From positions 58,581,507 through 58,645,506 of the forward strand of contig NC_080044.1 of the NCBI RefSeq assembly GCF_012489685.1: DNA of 64,000 nt, in the 5' to 3' direction. The notes beneath the pieces are model-generated. The model was not told where the DNA came from, did not search any database, and worked only from the letters and a program-made list of their open reading frames with translations. This DNA is from Lotus japonicus (Eukaryota; Streptophyta; Magnoliopsida; Fabales; Fabaceae). Numbering within the stretch: position 1 is the stretch's first letter; every line of letters starts with the position of its first letter. The position numbers were made by a program, and so were the translations under genes. Below are positions 1-10,559 of this stretch, one piece after another.

Positions 1-811
1 TCATCTAAACATTAATACAGTAACCTAGGGGCCCGTAACCTAGCAACATAAAGCTGGCAAAAACCTACACTCTTAATATTTTTTTTTTGACAACAAAAAC
101 ATATATTGATATAAGAAATTAACCATGAGAACACTCGGCTCATGCTAGAGAACTGCAAAACATAGCTTGGGAATGAGCCTCGTTAAAACCTTACTAGAAA
201 AAAACCCAGTGGGATAAAAAACCTAATGATGGAAAAAGAATACCACACTCCCAAGACGCCCACCAACATGATCCAAACCTCAAAAAACCTATACAGCATA
301 CATCCCACAACTGTCTCAACATGACAGAAATTTCCAAACAATTAGTGGAACCCCTCAGTCAGGAATAATTGAAATAAAAAAATCAACCCAAACCTGAATA
401 AAACCCACCCATACATATCCTTCCCACCACAACCATTCATAACCACCAATTTAAACAAATCTTGATGTGCCTAAGCATATCTTTGCAACGAACCAAATTA
501 TATATATTGAACCAACTAGCGAAGAGAAAAAACAAAGGAAGTCCACTGAAATCCAACGCTAGCGCAAATCCCTTAAACAACTTTACGAGACTCGATCTGC
601 TTAATTAATCCTTGAGGTCCCGCCTCATTTGAGCACTTATACATAACGCCCACCCTTTTTACTCATCATTAAATCCCTTCTTGGCTTTGTCAACACGCCA
701 TCAAACTCCTCAACCTCAGGGAAAAATCAAAGATTATCCCTAATAGGCGATGAGATCTCTAACACGGTGGCGACATTTTTTGATTGTAGGGAAGCACTCT
801 TTGCCTACTAG
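1..811. other. Intergenic AT-rich DNA with a possible retroposon tail
   Basis: No coding region can be supported here. Read on the minus strand, about 80-330 resembles the 3' end of a plant non-LTR (L1-type) or related retroelement. It contains the reverse complement of a segment around 190-226 that includes CCCAGTGGGATAAAAAACC, a motif I associate with plant retroelement tails, and it ends in a short A run (plus-strand T run at about 81-89). No reverse-transcriptase ORF remains at 330-800, so at most this is a decayed tail. The motif association is from memory and weak; a database search would decide it. Confidence 0.35.
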
Positions 812-942
812 TATAGTGAAAAATATGTTTCCATTACTCAAATTTAATTATTGATATTAATTATTAGCATAGAAATAATTATAACCAATTTAAAATTTAT
901 TTATTTTATAATATGTAAAATGGAAACATATTTTTCACTATA
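812..942. mobile_element. Short MITE-like element with perfect 24-bp terminal inverted repeats
   Basis: The 24 bases at 812-835 are an exact reverse complement of 919-942, separated by 83 bp of AT-rich sequence. The outermost dinucleotide on each side is TA (812-813 and 941-942). This fits a TA target duplication flanking inverted repeats that begin TAGTGAAAAATATG. A TA duplication is typical of Tc1/mariner-derived MITEs (Stowaway type), although the inverted-repeat sequence is not the classic Stowaway one. It lies about 175 bp upstream of the NAC exon at 1118, probably in an intron or 5' flank. A plain hairpin without mobility is the alternative. Confidence 0.6.
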
Positions 943-1117
943 TTCCATCAGCCCTTTAATTTTTTACGGCCCTTATCTAACTCCGAGAATGTGTACTGTG
1001 TCCTATAAAAAAACAAAAAAAACAAAAATTCCTAGTCTCACGAATGTTTATGTGTTGTTTAATTTCGATTTGGAAATTGAACCAAGATGGTGCTTTTGGA
1101 TTTAATTTGGCTTGCAG

Positions 1118-1899
1118 ATGGAAAGATTTTCAATGAACGCAAGTGCTTCTTCTACAATACCATGAGTCGTGATCTTAAAAACACTGACATGAGAGTTGCA
1201 GGGAGTGGCCAGTGGAGAGTTATGGAAAAAGATAAATATATTCCTATCCTCCGAAATGATCAGGTCATTGGGAAGAGGAATACCCTGAATTTTTTAAAAG
1301 TGGAAGGAGTCTATGTTAGGAGGACCGAATGGATGATGCATGAGTTTCGTCTTGCGTTAATTTCTAACCCATCCATCTGAGGTAAATAATAAAATAGTGA
1401 TTTACTTTTTTAGGTACATCAAAAAGTTAAAAATTGCACCCTCTAGTGACTTACTAACGGTTATTGTTTCACAATAAACTAAATAAATTTTTATAAAGGT
1501 AGATAAATCCTCACCTATATAATATCTTTTGGAGTAAAATTAGACGTAACTCGAATTCTTAAAGAGACCATTTTATTTTACACCAAAATTGAGCAGAAAT
1601 TTAGAGTAATGCATTTTAAAATATCGTGGGAATGGTTGCTTGGTAGGTAGGATATATCATTATCAAAGTTGGTTCCTTTTGTCTTGTTTATTATTGGTCA
1701 CTAAACTTTGTTACTCAAAATGCAGATGACAAATTGGGCTGTTTACCGCATCTTGAAGAATAAGGATGAAAAGAAGGTGAAAGATGCAAGAGGGTGTAAT
1801 GAGGAAAGCTCCAATGCTGGGAGTACTGAAGTCATTGATTTCAATGTTGAGAGTGACATTTTCTCAGAAACCTTCCCCAATGGCCCGCTCCTTAAGTGA
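1118..1899 (+). pseudogene. NAC-domain transcription factor fragment (C-terminal part of the domain), apparently broken
   Basis: NAC proteins are plant-specific DNA-binding transcription factors whose domain has subdomains A to E. An exon starts after the acceptor TTGCAG at 1112-1117 and encodes subdomains C and D: GSGQWR, then a GKRNTLNF segment, then the hallmark WMMHEFRL near its end. A second exon after the acceptor AG at 1724-1725 encodes subdomain E (TNWAVYRILK) and ends at TGA 1897-1899. Two things are wrong. An in-frame TGA sits at 1378-1380, just before the only plausible donor (GT at 1382). Joining at that donor also gives a phase that misreads subdomain E. No exon with subdomains A/B (the PGYKF-DPTDE type) is seen upstream. 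The family call is strong. Whether it is a pseudogene, a truncated protein or a sequencing error is open. The exons are 1118-about 1381 and 1726-1899. Confidence 0.7.
1382..1725 (+). other. Intron of the NAC fragment
   Basis: This AT-rich stretch of about 344 bp is bounded by a GTAAAT donor-like site after CTGAG and a TGCAG acceptor. Its position, between the WMMHEFRL core and the TNWAVYRI block, is where many NAC genes have their second intron. The phase does not agree with the downstream reading frame, so splicing may have been lost. Confidence 0.45.
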
Positions 1900-2143
1900 G
1901 GGCAGCAAATCTTCTTGAACAAAATTTGTTCATGTGCTCTTTATCGGTGTCATCTTTTATAGTTGACGAATAAGTAATTTTTAATGTAATAAAAGTCATG
2001 ATATGATCCATAATAATGAGTTTTGAAATTAAAATTGGAATCACAACCCTCTAAAGCAAAAAAGGGACATGTGTGTTAGGTGTGGGAGGTTCACGGATGA
2101 ATGCCTAGAAAGTGCAATTTATCTTTCCGATATAAAAAAAAAA
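1900..2143. other. 3' flank of NAC fragment, no gene seen
   Basis: AT-rich, non-coding in appearance. A TAATGTAATAAAAG stretch near 1981-1994 could serve as a plant polyadenylation signal for the fragment above, but that is weak. It ends in a run of ten A at 2134-2143 that borders the next element. Confidence 0.3.
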
Positions 2144-2540
2144 GTAAATCTTGTGGTACCTTGAATTTTTTTTTGGGTATGGTACCCGTATTGAGTAATT
2201 TAATAGATTATTATCATGTTATTCAAGGTAGATTCTACATCTTTAGATTTTACTTTACTTATCAATAAACTTTATCTTATGAAATTCATATTTTAGTGAA
2301 AAATGAATGAGTGGTGGAAACGAATAATGGTGATGGAGATGCGCGTAAAATGACCATGGTTGATGGATGAATAAAGCTCAGAAAACATAACTCGCAAATC
2401 TCACGTTCCTAAGAATGCAACACTGCATTAATACGATAGAATAAAATGAAACTTAGAATCGGTATATTGAGTCTTTATTATCGAACGAACTCATTTTGGG
2501 TACCACACCTTAAGCTGGCTTAAGGTACCACAACAAGTAC
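2144..2540. mobile_element. Non-autonomous DNA transposon candidate (about 397 bp) with about 40-bp imperfect inverted repeats
   Basis: The left end (2144-about 2186) and the reverse complement of the right end (about 2497-2540) align over roughly 40 bp. They share TTGTGGTACCTT near the outside and TGGTACCC at the inner edge. Each arm carries two GGTACC sites. The right arm also holds its own small palindrome, ACCTTAAG-CTGG-CTTAAGGT, at about 2507-2526. The element is flanked by A runs (2134-2143 and 2541-2548), which could be an 8-bp target duplication (hAT or Mutator range) or coincidence. No transposase ORF lies inside. The superfamily is not assigned. Confidence 0.5.
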
Positions 2541-2565
2541 AAAAAAAATTATAAATAGACAAGCG

Positions 2566-2861
2566 GTGTGATAGTCAATGGTTTTTTTGTTTAGTTTCTT
2601 AATATTTAATTTAATTTTTAAAATTTTTTAAATTATTTTATTCTTATTATTTAATAATGCATTCACTAATTTAACTTAACACGTATATTTTTTACAAGTT
2701 CTGTGATAGTTAATGGCTTTTATTCACTTTCTTAATATATATTAAATTAAATTCTTTTTTCACCATTTTAACAATTTTTATTATTATTTTAACTTGTATT
2801 GACACTTTCTTATTATTTGATAATTAATTCACTAATTTAACTTCTTAACACGTAGATTTTT
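2566..2861. repeat. Diverged tandem duplication in AT-rich DNA
   Basis: Two copies in the same orientation, 2566-2693 and about 2701-2861. Both open with a TGTGATAGT-AATGG segment. Both close with a segment containing ATTCACTAATTTAACTT, then AACACGTA and a T run. The second copy is longer because of AT-rich insertions. No coding content is visible. Confidence 0.55.
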
Positions 2862-3727
2862 CTCTTAAACTTTTGTCATCTTTTCATGCTTCTCTTTACT
2901 ATGGATTATTTATGCAAGTATATATGTGATAATAATTTTTTTAACTATATATGATAATAAATAAAATATGAATATTTAGTGAAATGCATAAACACATGAA
3001 TCTAAATATAAATGTGTTTAGTATTGATTAATAAATAATAAATTGATGTTCAAAAAAGTATTGATTAATAAATTCAATATAGAAAATAACTACGTTATGG
3101 CATTTCATTTATCATTGACTATTATTGATACAGTAACTGAATATAAAAATTAATGTAAATATTAAAATATTTTATACTATGGAATGAAAACTTGTAGTGT
3201 TATTTTTTTAATTGCAAATAATATATATTATATACTAATAAATTTCTCATAATATGTTAATCTAAATCAGGACATTAGGTTATATTATTTATAATGAGCA
3301 TTTAATATTAAAACTTGTAAATTATATATTGTAATCGGATATTAGCTTGCAATAAAAGGTATATAATACATTATTTTAAATGTATATATTATATATTAAA
3401 AAACGGTATACTACCTCTACAAATATATTAGTAAATAATTTATATTGTTTTAAATAAAATATAAATTGAATTAATTTTCTTTCTATATAAAAATAAAGTA
3501 TTAAATTTATATATAATTATTAATATATGTATATCCTAAAGGCGTTTGTTCTATAATAAACAACAAATTAAAATATTTTTTAGTATGGAATGCAGATATT
3601 TATTTTATTATTGTTCTTTGTGAATTATATACATTATTCACAAAAATATAGCGGATAATAATATTATTCAAATAAGGATATTATGTTTTTTTTTAATTGA
3701 ATGCAGAATTTAAGTGATGACACTAGC
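2862..3727. other. AT-rich intergenic stretch, no gene seen
   Basis: Very AT-rich with many TATATA-like runs and no ORF or splice structure I can support. It probably forms the distal 5' flank of the NAC fragment that starts at 3810. Confidence 0.5.
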
Positions 3728-3734
3728 TATAAAT
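3728..3734 (+). promoter_or_regulatory. TATA-box candidate upstream of the second NAC fragment
   Basis: TATAAAT lies 82 bp upstream of the ATG at 3810, a normal distance for a plant gene with a short 5' leader. The flank is AT-rich, so chance occurrence is possible. Confidence 0.4.
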
Positions 3735-3809
3735 TGATATCCTAACCAAATGAGTTTTCCACAATAATTCACCCTTAAGAGTTCAAACACGCCCCTTGTT
3801 CATTTTGAA

Positions 3810-4001
3810 ATGGAGAACCTCATGACTTATGAGGATGATGATGGAAGTGTTAGATTGCTACCCGGGTATAAGTTTGATCCCACTGATGAGGTTCTTGTGG
3901 ATTTCTACCTGAAGAGAGAGTTTTTGGCCAGCCTCTTCCTTTTGAAATCATCCCAAATTTTGATGTGTTTCAGACTGAACCTTGGGGTCTTCCATGAGGA
4001 G
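3810..4001 (+). pseudogene. NAC-domain first-exon fragment (subdomains A and B), frameshifted
   Basis: The ATG at 3810 opens a frame containing LLPGYKFDPTDEVLVDFYLK, a clear NAC subdomain A (consensus type LPPGFRFHPTDEEL). The rest of subdomain B, ending in the EPWGLP motif at about 3977-3993, is present but in another frame. The frame is therefore lost near 3918-3926, most simply by a one-base deletion in the GAG/T-run. In that second frame a TGA follows directly at 3994, and the only nearby GT donors are at 4002 and 4006. First exons of NAC genes normally end just after this motif, so this is exon 1 of a separate NAC copy. Exons 2 and 3 are not seen before the gap at 4323. It lies in tandem with the fragment at 1118-1899. 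A complete domain is about 150 residues; only about the first 60 are here. Confidence 0.7.
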
Positions 4002-4322
4002 GTTGGTGAAACAAATTGTTTTAATCTCTCTTTTTCACTATTCCATAAGTCATATATTGTGTGTTTTGAATCAACATTTATCACAATTCCTTTTGGTAAA
4101 ATTGATTCTAGTGATTTGAAAGTGGAGTAATATATGTTTGGATACATTTGCAAAAAGTGTTTTTGTTTGGTAATATTGTGGAATTCAATTGTAAAATCTC
4201 ACATCAGACTATGCTCAATGCATAAGCTACTCTCTCTAGCTTATACGAAAAGGGATTTTGGATCAGAAATCAGTGATTTTGGACCAGAAATCAATTCTTT
4301 AAATGATTCTCAAACATCAATG
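4002..4322 (+). other. Intron-like or 3' flank of the NAC exon 1 fragment
   Basis: T-rich stretches and no NAC C/D/E motifs. It would be intron 1 if the gene continued, but the contig ends at 4322. No satellite sequence occurs before the gap, so the link to the satellite array rests on scaffolding alone. Confidence 0.4.
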
Positions 4323-4422
4323 NNNNNNNNNNNNNNNNNNNNNNNNNNNNNNNNNNNNNNNNNNNNNNNNNNNNNNNNNNNNNNNNNNNNNNNNNNNNNN
4401 NNNNNNNNNNNNNNNNNNNNNN
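4323..4422. other. Assembly gap (100 N)
   Basis: Exactly 100 N, the usual placeholder for a gap of unknown size. It separates low-copy DNA with NAC fragments from the satellite array, so the true satellite edge is not observed. Confidence 0.98.
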
Positions 4423-7400
4423 ACACCTCAGGCTACAAGTCGCGAAATTTCAGTCTGATTGAGGCTCGCGGAGCTAACGTAATGAGCTACAACTTTGAAA
4501 AAGAAAATTTTGTGAAGTTTCGACTTTTTGGAGGGTCCCGCGATTGTCGGAAGTTGTTAGATGCGGCCGCTCAAGAACATCAAATTCTCGACACAGTCTG
4601 CAATGAAAGGATCACACCTCATGCTACAAGTCGCGAAATTTCAGTCTGATTGAGTCCTCGCGGAGCTAACGTAACGAGCTACAACTTTGAAAAAGAACTT
4701 TTGTGAAGTTTCGACTTTCTGGAGGGTCCCGCGATTGTCGAAAGCTGTGAGATGCTGCCGCTCAAGAACATCAAATTTTCGACACAGTCTGCAATGAAAG
4801 GATCACACCTCAGGCTACAAGTCGCGAAATTTCAGTCTGATTGAGTCCAAGCGGAGCTAACTTAACGAGCTACAACTTTGAAAACTAAATTTTGTGAAGT
4901 TTCGACTTTTAGGAGTGTCCCGCGATTGTCGGAAGCTGTGAGATGGTGCTGCTCAAGAACATCAAATTATCGACACAGTCTGCAATGAAAGGATCACACC
5001 TCAGGCTACAAGTCGCGAAATTTCAGTCTGATTGAGGCTTCGCGGAGCTAACGTAATGAGCTACAACTTTGAAAAAGAAATTTTGTGAAGTTTCGACTTT
5101 TGGAGGGTCCCGCGATTGTCGGAAGTTGTTAGATGCGGCCGCTCAAGAACATCAAATTCTCGACACAGTCTGCAATGAAAGGATCACACCTCATGCTACA
5201 AGTCGCGAAATTTCAGTCTGATTGAGTCCTCGCGGAGCTAACGTAACGAGCTACAACTTTGAAAAAGAACTTTTGTGAAGTTTCGACTTTCTGGAGGGTC
5301 CCGCGATTGTCGAAAGCTGTGAGATGCTGCCGCTCAAGAACATCAAATTTCGACACAGTCTACAATGAAAGGATCACACCTCAGGCTACAAGTCGGAAAT
5401 TTCAGTCTGATTGAGTCCAGCGGAGCTAAACTTAACGAGCTACAACTTTGAAAACTAAATTTTGTGAAGTTTCGACTTTTAGGAGTGTCCCGCGATTGTC
5501 GGAAGCTGTGAGATGGTGCTGCTCAAGAACATCAATTTCTCGACACTGTCTGCAATGAAAGGATCACACCTCAGGCTACAAGTTGCGAAATTTCAGTCTG
5601 ATTGAGGCCACGCGGAGCTAACTTAACGTGCTACAACTTTAAAAAAGAACTTTTGTGAAGTTTCGACTTTTAGGAGGGTCCCGCGATTGTCGGAAGCTGT
5701 TAGATGCGCCGCTCAAGAACATCAAATTATCGACACAGTCTGCAATGAAAGGATCACACCTCAGGCTACAAGTCGCGAAATTTCAGTCTGATTGAGGCCT
5801 CGCGGAGCTAACTAACGAGCTACAACTTTGAAAAAGAAATTTTGTGAAGTTTCGACTTTTTGGAGGGTCCCGCGATTGTCGGAAGTTGTTAGATGCGGCC
5901 CTCAAGAACATCAAATTCTCGACACAATCTGCAATGAAAGGATCACACCTCATGCTACAAGTCGCGAAATTTCAGTCTGATTGAGTCCTCGCGGAGCTAA
6001 CGTAACGAGCTACAACTTTGAAAAAGAACTTTTGTGAAGTTTCGACTTTTGGAGGGTCCCGCGATTGTCGGAAGCTGTTAGATGCGGCCGCTCAAGAACA
6101 TCAAATTATCGACACAGTCTGCAATGAAAGGATCACACCTCAGGCTACAAGTCGCGAAATTTCAGTCTGATTGAGTCCAAGCGGAGCTAACTAACGAGCT
6201 ACAACTTTGAAAACTAAATTTTGGTGAAGTTTCGACTTTTAGGAGTGTCCCGCGATTGTCGTAAGCTGTGAGATGGTGTGCTCAAAGAACATCAATTTCT
6301 CGACACTGTCTGCAATGAAAGGATCACACCTCAGGCTACAAGTTGCGAAATTTCAGTCTGATTGAGGCCACGCGGAGCTAACTTAACGTGCTACAACTTT
6401 AAAAAGAACTTTTGTGAAGTTTCGACTTTTAGGAGGGTCCCGCGATTGTCGGAAGCTGTTAGATGCGGCCGCTCAAGAACTTCAAATTAGCGACACAGTC
6501 TGCAATGAAAGGATCACACCTCAGGCTACAAGTCGCGAAATTTCAGTCTGATTGAGGCCTCGCGGAGCTAACGTAATGAGCTACAACTTTGAAAAAGAAA
6601 TTTTGTGAAGTTTCGACTTTTGGGAGGGTCCCGCGATTGTCGGAAGTTGTTAGATGCGGCCGCTCAAGAACATCAAATTCTCGACACAGTTTGCAATGAA
6701 AGGATCACACCTCATGCTACAAGTCGCGAAGTTTCAGTCTGATTGAGTCCTCGCGGAGCTAACGTAACGAGCTACAACTTTGAAAAAGAACTTTTGTGAA
6801 GTTTCGACTTTCTGGAGGGTCCCGCGATTGTCGAAAGCTGTGAGATGCTGCCGCTCAAGAACATCAAATTTTCGACACAGTCTGCAATGAAAGGATCACA
6901 CCTCAGGCTACAAGTCGCGAAATTTCAGTCTGATTGAGTCCAAGCGGAGCTAACTTAACGAGCTACAACTTTGAAAACTAAATTTTGTGAAGTTTCGACT
7001 TTTAGGAGTGTCCCGCGATTGTCGGAAGCTGTGAGATGGTGCTGCTCAAGAACATCAAATTATCGACACAGTCTGCAATGAAAGGATCACACCTCAGGCT
7101 ACAAGTCGCGAAATTTCAGTCTGATTGAGGCCTCGCGGAGCTAACGTAATGAGCTACAACTTTGAAAAAGAAATTTTGTGAAGTTTCGACTTTTGGGAGG
7201 GTCCCGCGATTGTCGGAAGTTGTTAGATGCGGCCGCTCAAGAACATCAAATTCTCGACACAGTTTGCAATGAAAGGATCACACCTCATGCTACAAGTCGC
7301 GAAGTTTCAGTCTGATTGAGTCCTCGCGGAGCTAACGTAACGAGCTACAACTTTGAAAAAGAACTTTTGTGAAGTTTCGACTTTCTGGAGGGTCCCGCGA

Positions 7401-10400
7401 TTGTCGAAAGCTGTGAGATGCTGCCGCTCAAGAACATCAAATTTTCGACACAGTCTGCAATGAAAGGATCACACCTCAGGCTACAAGTCGCGAAATTTCA
7501 GTCTGATTGAGTCCAAGCGGAGCTAACTTAACGAGCTACAACTTTGAAAACTAAATTTTGTGAAGTTTCGACTTTTAGGAGTGTCCCGCGATTGTCGGAA
7601 GCTGTGAGATGGTGCTGCTCAAGAACATCAAATTATCGACACAGTCTGCAATGAAAGGATCACACCTCAGGCTACAAGTCGCGAAATTTCAGTCTGATTG
7701 AGGCTTCGCGGAGCTAACGTAATGAGCTACAACTTTGAAAAAGAAATTTTGTGAAGTTTCGACTTTTTGGAGGGTCCCGCGATTGTCGGAAGTTGTTAGA
7801 TGCGGCCGCTCAAGAACATCAAATTCTCGACACAGTCTGCAATGAAAGGATCACACCTCATGCTACAAGTCGCGAAATTTCAGTCTGATTGAGTCCTCGC
7901 GGAGCTAACGTAACGAGCTACAACTTTGAAAAAGAACTTTTGTGAAGTTTTGACTTTCTGGAGGGTCCCGCGATTGTCGAAAGCTGTGAGATGCTGCCGC
8001 TCAAGAACATCAAATTTTCGACACAGTCTACAATGAAAGGATCACACCTCAGGCTACAAGTCGCGAAATTTCAGTCTGATTGAGTCCAAGCGGAGCTAAC
8101 TTAACAGCTACAACTTTGAAAACTAAATTTTGTGAAGTTTCGACTTTTAGGAGTGTCCCCGCGATTGTCGGAAGCTGTGAGATGGTGCTGCTCAAGAACA
8201 TCAATTTCTCGACACTGTCTGCAATGAAAGGATCACACCTCAGGCTACAAGTTGCGAAATTTCAGTCTGATTGAGGCCACGCGGAGCTAACTTAACGTGC
8301 TACAACTTTAAAAAAGAACTTTTGTGAAGTTTCAACTTTTAGGAGGGTCCCGCGATTGTCGGAAGCTGTTAGATGCGGCCGTCAAGAACATCAAATTATC
8401 GACACAGTCTGCAATGAAAGGATCACACCTCAGGCTACAAGTCGCGAAATTTCAGTCTGATTGAGGCCTCGCGGAGCTAACATAACGAGCTACAACTTTG
8501 AAAAAGAAATTTTGTGAAGTTTCGACTTTTTGGAGGGTCCCGCGATTGTCGGAAGTTGTTAGATGCGGCTCCTCAAGAACATCAAATTCTCGACACAATC
8601 TGCAATGAAAGGATCACACCTCATGCTACAAGTCGCGAAATTTCAGTCTGATTGAGTCCTCGCAGAGCTAAAGTAACGAGCTACAACTTTGAAAAAGAAC
8701 TTTTGTGAAGTTTCGACTTTTGGGAGGGTCCCGCGATTGTCGGAAGCTGTTAGATGCGGCCGCTCAAGAACATCAAATTATCGACACAGTCTGCAATGAA
8801 AGGATCACACCTCAGGCTACAATTCGCGAAATTTCAGTCTGATTGAGTCCAAGCGGAGCTAACTTAACGAGCTACAACTTTGAAAACTAAATTTTGTGAG
8901 GTTTCGACTTTTAGGAGTGTCCGCGATTGTCGTAAGCTGTGAGATGGTGTTGCTCAAGAACATCAATTTCTCGACACTGTCTGCAATGAAAGGATCACAC
9001 CTCAGGCTACAAGTTGCAAAATTTCAGTCTGATTGAGGCCACGCGGAGCTAACTTAACGTGCTACAACTTTAAAAAAGAACTTTTGTGAAGTTTCAACTT
9101 TTAGGAGGGTCCCGCGATTGTCGGAAGCTGTTAGATGCGCCGCTCAAGAACATCAAATTATCGACACAGTCTGCAATGAAAGGATCACACCTCAGGCTAC
9201 AAGTCGCGAAATTTCAGTCTGATTGAGGCCTCGCGGAGCTAACATAAGAGCTACAACTTTGAAAAAGAAATTTTGTCAAGTTTCGACTTTTTGGAGGGTC
9301 CCGCGATTGTCGGAAGTTGTTAGATGCGGCCGCTCAAGAACATCAAATTCTCGACACAGTCTGCAATGAAAGGATCACACCTCATGCTACAAGTCGCGAA
9401 ATTTCAGTCTGATTGAGACCTCGCGGAGCTAACGTAACGAGCTACAACTTTGAAAAAGAACTTTTGTGAAGTTTCGACTTTTGGGAGGGTCCCGCGATTG
9501 TCGGAAGCTGTTAGATGCGGCCGCTCAAGAACATCAAATTATCGACACAGTCTGCAATGAAAGGATCACACCTCAGGCTACAAGTCGCGAAATTTCAGTC
9601 TGATTGAGTCCAAGCGGAGCTAACTTAACGAGCTACAACTTTGAAAACTAAATTTTGTGAAGTTTCGACTTTTAGGAGTGTCCCGCGATTGTCGTAAGCT
9701 GTGAGATGGTGTTGCTCAAGCACATCAATTTCTCGACACTGTCTGCAATGAAAGGATCACACCTCAGGCTACAAGTTGCGAAATTTCAGTCTGATTGAGG
9801 CCACGCGGAGCTAACTTAACGTGCTACAACTTTAAAAAAGAACTTTTGTGAAGTTTCGACTTTTAGGAGGGTCCCGCGATTGTCGGAAGCTGTTAGATGC
9901 GGCCGCTCAAGAACTTCAAATTATCGACACAGTCTGCAATGAAAGGATCACACCTCAGGCTACAAGTCGCGAAATTTCAGTCTGATTGAGGCCTCGCGGA
10001 GCTAACGTAATGAGCTACAACTTTGAAAAAGAAATTTTGTGAAGTTTCGACTTTTGGGAGGGTCCCGCGATTGTCGGAAGTTGTTAGATGCGGCCGCTCA
10101 AGAACATCAAATTCTCGACACAGTTTGCAATGAAAGGATCACACCTCATGCTACAAGTCGCGAAGTTTCAGTCTGATTGAGTCCTCGCGGAGCTAACGTA
10201 ACGAGCTACAACTTTGAAAAAGAACTTTTGTGAAGTTTCGACTTTCTGGAGGGTCCCGCGATTGTCGAAAGCTGTGAGATGCTGCCGCTCAGAACATCAA
10301 ATTTTCGACACAGTCTGCAATGAAAGGATCACACCTCAGGCTACAAGTCGCGAAATTTCAGTCTGATTGAGTCCAAGCGGAGCTAACTTAACGAGCTACA

Positions 10401-10559
10401 ACTTTGAAAACTAAATTTTGTGAAGTTTCGACTTTTAGGAGTGTCCCGCGATTGTCGGAAGCTGTGAGATGGTGCTGCTCAAGAACATCAAATTATCGAC
10501 ACAGTCTGCAATGAAAGGATCACACCTCAGGCTACAAGTCGCGAAATTTCAGTCTGATT

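Noticed and set aside
851..1105. 84-aa ORF ahead of the NAC exon
   Set aside because: It starts inside the MITE hairpin loop, runs through its right arm and poly-A-rich intron-like DNA, and lacks NAC subdomain A/B motifs.
3905..4153. 82-aa minus-strand ORF
   Set aside because: Complement of the frameshifted NAC exon and intron; no independent support.
8080..8274. Short open frames inside the satellite (also at 4134-4649, 26397-26585, 27493-27687, 49919-50107, 60423-60605)
   Set aside because: They follow the monomer sequence, change with each indel, and two of them cross N runs. No start context or codon signature; chance frames of a repeat.
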